Shown piece by piece: positions 61,103 to 64,000 of a stretch of DNA of 64,000 bases (positions are counted from its first letter, which is position 1; every line of letters begins with the position of its first letter). The notes under the pieces are model-generated. The model had not been told where the DNA came from, did no database searches, and saw only the letters and a list, made by a program, of their open reading frames with translations. The DNA is from CAYQVW01 sp964421245 (GTDB lineage: Bacteria > Margulisbacteria > WOR-1 > XYC2-FULL-46-14): NCBI GenBank assembly GCA_964421245.1, contig CAYQVW010000009.1:1-64000 (forward strand). Reading direction: 5' to 3'. The position numbers and the translations under genes are program-made.

Positions 61103-63972
61103 CTTCTGCGGCCGGGTTTGCGAGGAGTCTTTCTCATATCTCCTGATTCATTCGAATCTTTGTCTCCACGTACAAATTTGTCTTCTGCCTTAGTTTTAGT
61201 TTTTTCCTTTTCCTTCTTTTTTACTTGTGCTTTTCCGATTTTTTCAAAGACAATCTTATTATCTTTAATTTTTGCTCCGACCTTGTCCCCCGAGCCAAAC
61301 TTAGTTGCAATAATATCATTTGATAAAGGGTTTTCTATCAAGCGTTGAACCGCACGCCGAAGTGGACGTGCTCCAAACTTCGGATCATATCCTTCTTTAA
61401 CTACTTTCTCATAAACCTGATCAGATATCTCAAGCTGCATCTCTTGATTCTCAACATTTTTTTGTACATCAGAAAGCATGATCTTGGCAATCTTCTTTAA
61501 ATCTTCATCAGTTAATTCGTGAAACACAATAATTTCATCAATCCTGTTTAAAAACTCCGGACGAAAACCCCTCTTCATCTCGTCCATTACTGTCTGCTTC
61601 ATCGTCTCATAGGTGTGTTCACGATTTTCAGAAGACATAAAACCAATCGGCCCCTGCGAAATAATCATCTTTTGCCCAATATTGGAAGTCATAACGATTA
61701 CACAGTTTTTAAAATCAACCGTGCGCCCTTTTGAATCTGTGACCCTACCATCTTCTAACACTTGCAAAAGAACATTGAATACATCCGGATGGGCTTTTTC
61801 AATTTCATCAAAAAGAATTACAGAATATGGTTTACGACGTACTGCTTCGGTTAACTTTCCACCCTCTTCATAACCGACATATCCAGGAGGTGCTCCAATT
61901 AAACGAGAGACAGAGTGTTTTTCCATAAACTCTGACATATCAATTCTAATCATTGCGTCCATCGTTCCAAACATAAATTCGGCCAAGCGCCTGGCAACTT
62001 CTGTTTTTCCAACACCAGTTGGCCCGGCAAAAACAAACGATCCAATTGGGCGCTGCGGTGGTTTGAGCCCGGCTCTGCCTCTCCTAATTGCTTGAGAAAT
62101 AGCAACCAAGGCCTCTTCTTGACCAATAACCCGCTCTTTTAATTTCTCTTCCATATTGGTAAGCTTTTCTGATTCTGCTTTTGAAAGCTTAACAACCGGA
62201 ATGCCAGTCCAGTCAGAGACAACCTCGGCTACATCCTCTTCTGTTAGAACAAGCGATTGGTCGTGATGGCTCTTCCATTTTTTCTCAAGATCTTTTACCT
62301 TCTTATCAACTGCATTAATTCTGTCACGCAGGGTCGCTGCCTTTTCGTATTTTTGGGTGCTTAACGCTTCTGCTTTTTCTTTCCTAACTTCTTCCAATTC
62401 TTTGCGAGCTTGCTTAAGTTCTGTCGATGTATCTACTTTCTTCAAACGAACTTTAGCAGAGGCCTCATCCATTACATCAATTGCCTTATCGGGCAAGAAA
62501 CGATCAGAAATATATCTGTCAGAAAGAGAGACCGCAGCCTCTATTGCTGCGTCTGGAATTTTTATTCGATGAAATTCTTCATATTTTCCACGAATACCCT
62601 CTAATATATCAACCGCAAACTCAACTGTCGGTTCATTAACCATAACCGGTTGAAAACGACGTTCAAGCGCCGCGTCTTTTTCAATATTTTTACGATATTC
62701 ATCTACTGTAGTTGCACCGACAACCTGTAACTCTCCTCGAGCTAGCGGAGGCTTTAGCATATTAGCAGCATCAATCGCACCTTCAGCGCCTCCAGCTCCA
62801 ACTAAAGTATGTAATTCATCTATAAAGAGAATAATCTGGCGTTTCTTTGCCAAAATTTCATCAACCAACTTCTTAACCCGGGCTTCAAATTCACCACGAT
62901 ATTTAGTTCCAGCAACCATACCACCAAGATCTAGGGCAATGATTTTTTTATCTTTTAATACATCCGGAACTTCTCCGGCAATTATACGATTAGCCAAACC
63001 TTCAACGATTGCGGTTTTACCAACACCAGGATCTCCCATTAAAACCGGATTGTTTTTTGTTCGTCTTGAGAGAATCCTAATTACTCGCTCAATCTCTTTT
63101 TCACGATTTACAACTGGATCCAGTCTTCCCTGTCTGGAATCTTCGGTTAAATCTCTTCCGTAGGTCGACAAAGCTTGTTTGCGCGCTGGGGCCTTGGTTC
63201 CAATACCGCCCATTTGACCAAATGGCATTCCACCAAAAAATCCACTCTGTGGCCCCATATCTTCACCTTCACCAAAACCACCAACTTCTTCCGGAGAACT
63301 TTCATCGAACGAATCAGGTCCAAGCATACCTTTTACATCTCCTTCTTGAAGCTGATGAATTAATTCATTCACAACCTTATCAAAGTTGAGTTTTCTCTTT
63401 TGCAATGCCTGGGCCGCAATTGAATTTCCCTCTCTTATTAATCCAAGCAAAATATGTTCTGCCTCAACCATCGGAGCTCCTAATTCTTTTGCAATATTAT
63501 AAGACAGCTCAAGAACCTTTTTAGCACGAGGAGAGAGAGTAATTTCAGCTGAGGCTTTCTCCCCTCTACCAATTAGGGATTCAATTTCTGAAAAAATATC
63601 AACCAAGTCTACCTTTAGGGCTTCTAAGGTCTTATAGGCAATGCCCTCTTCTTTTATTAAACCAAGTATTAAGTGCTCTGGGGTTAGATGGTCATGAAAA
63701 AGACGAGTTGCTTCTTCCTTTGCCAAGTGAATAACCTTTTGAGAAGAGTCGCCAAAATAATCATAAATTCTATCTGCTGGACGTCGTTTAAACATTGATG
63801 CAAAAATATCGGGAATTTCAAAAAAGCCTGGAAAACCAAATTCTTCCGGCATAAAGCCAAACTTCTCTGCACATTCGGTACAAAGATGTTTGACCAACTT
63901 CTTATTATTAACTACTTTTGTAACATGAACTGTTGCAGGATTAACATGACAGCTCTCACACATCATTACCAT
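61099..63972 (-). CDS. clpC: ClpC AAA+ unfoldase fused to an McsA-like zinc finger
   Basis: This 957-residue protein has an N-terminal CESCHVNPATVHVTKVV...HLCTEC zinc finger (Cys5, Cys8, Cys31, Cys34) like McsA, followed by Clp_N repeats (about 75-210). The first AAA domain has GDPGVGKTA, then a UVR-like coiled segment (KYEKAATLRDRI), and the second AAA domain has GPTGVGKTEVARRLAE. The tail is Lys-rich and basic. ClpC feeds substrates to ClpP. McsA is normally a separate ClpC adaptor/kinase activator, so this is an adaptor-unfoldase fusion. GGGAGG precedes the ATG by 11 nt. Confidence 0.95.
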   Translation of the reverse strand: MVMMCESCHVNPATVHVTKVVNNKKLVKHLCTECAEKFGFMPEEFGFPGFFEIPDIFASMFKRRPADRIYDYFGDSSQKVIHLAKEEATRLFHDHLTPEHLILGLIKEEGIAYKTLEALKVDLVDIFSEIESLIGRGEKASAEITLSPRAKKVLELSYNIAKELGAPMVEAEHILLGLIREGNSIAAQALQKRKLNFDKVVNELIHQLQEGDVKGMLGPDSFDESSPEEVGGFGEGEDMGPQSGFFGGMPFGQMGGIGTKAPARKQALSTYGRDLTEDSRQGRLDPVVNREKEIERVIRILSRRTKNNPVLMGDPGVGKTAIVEGLANRIIAGEVPDVLKDKKIIALDLGGMVAGTKYRGEFEARVKKLVDEILAKKRQIILFIDELHTLVGAGGAEGAIDAANMLKPPLARGELQVVGATTVDEYRKNIEKDAALERRFQPVMVNEPTVEFAVDILEGIRGKYEEFHRIKIPDAAIEAAVSLSDRYISDRFLPDKAIDVMDEASAKVRLKKVDTSTELKQARKELEEVRKEKAEALSTQKYEKAATLRDRINAVDKKVKDLEKKWKSHHDQSLVLTEEDVAEVVSDWTGIPVVKLSKAESEKLTNMEEKLKERVIGQEEALVAISQAIRRGRAGLKPPQRPIGSFVFAGPTGVGKTEVARRLAEFMFGTMDAMIRIDMSEFMEKHSVSRLIGAPPGYVGYEEGGKLTEAVRRKPYSVILFDEIEKAHPDVFNVLLQVLEDGRVTDSKGRTVDFKNCVIVMTSNIGQKMIISQGPIGFMSSENREHTYETMKQTVMDEMKRGFRPEFLNRIDEIIVFHELTDEDLKKIAKIMLSDVQKNVENQEMQLEISDQVYEKVVKEGYDPKFGARPLRRAVQRLIENPLSNDIIATKFGSGDKVGAKIKDNKIVFEKIGKAQVKKKEKEKTKTKAEDKFVRGDKDSNESGDMRKTPRKPGRRR

Positions 63973-63986
63973 CTAGCTAGAATCCT

Positions 63987-64000
63987 CCCTGCCTGCCGGC
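63987..64000. repeat. Possible edge of a GC-rich dispersed repeat
   Basis: CCTGCCTGCCGGC at the window edge, upstream of clpC, resembles the start of the GC-rich palindromic family seen at 26861 and 31313. Too short to be certain. Confidence 0.35.

Noticed and set aside
61190..61235. Low-complexity tract in the clpC 3' end as another heptamer element
   Set aside because: It encodes a Lys/Glu-rich tail without a clear 7-nt register.

Overview
The window comes from an AT-rich bacterium with an outer membrane. It encodes lipoproteins, outer-membrane beta-barrels, a PorV-like barrel and a large beta-helix surface protein. It also carries many anaerobe-style enzymes: several radical SAM proteins, a KamA-type aminomutase and a pyruvoyl arginine decarboxylase. 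The mix (McsA-ClpC fusion, FlgD-like C-terminal domains, ThiD2-ThiE, citramalate synthase, diadenylate cyclase) fits an uncultured candidate phylum such as Margulisbacteria/WOR-1 or a relative. That placement is inference, because no rRNA gene is present.

Layout. 0-7 kb: typA, an HTH regulator with a decayed nucleotidyltransferase partner, a CheD-like protein, a PDDEXK nuclease and srkA. 7-13 kb: a 1,616-residue beta-helix/Ig surface protein overlapping a PorV-like barrel. 13-22 kb: a dehydrogenase/aldolase pair, a thpR relic, tRNA-Asn, a flavoprotein, engB and three orphan genes. 22-28 kb: a signalling block with two histidine kinases, a receiver, a receiver-cyclase and a cyclic-nucleotide phosphodiesterase. 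28-34 kb: a seven-gene operon of radical SAM and amino-acid enzymes. 34-43 kb: secreted proteins, tRNA-Gln, nadB, transporters and mutL. 45-64 kb: a very long minus-strand housekeeping run (thiE, M23 peptidase, panD, NDP-sugar synthase, rpiB, pdxJ, ispF, tyrS, aroB, aroK, tRNA-Arg, panB, cdaA, lysA, cimA, ispH, leuS, clpC).

The main discovery is regulatory. Seven scattered, monocistronic orphan genes each carry the same promoter, GAAATTTT-N13-CGATAA-like, with exactly 13 nt between boxes in every case. This matches the architecture of sigma-28 (FliA/SigD) promoters. The genes encode a CheD-like deamidase-fold protein, a methyltransferase-like protein, a beta-sandwich protein, a HEAT-repeat protein, an APH-fold kinase-like protein and two all-helical unknowns. 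No flagellar gene is in the window, so this looks like a non-flagellar sigma-28 regulon of accessory proteins.

The second theme is protein-coding dispersed repeats. About a dozen elements built from four degenerate 7-nt units (28 bp) lie in or between genes. Several are read in frame inside conserved enzymes (RadSAM, YggS, PdxJ, AroB, PanB, LeuS, SrkA). A long palindrome is read as the same short peptide in both LysA and MutL, and a GC-rich element is read in a histidine kinase and an AlaDH-like protein. Many promoters place the -10 box only 5-9 nt before the ATG, suggesting frequent leaderless mRNAs.
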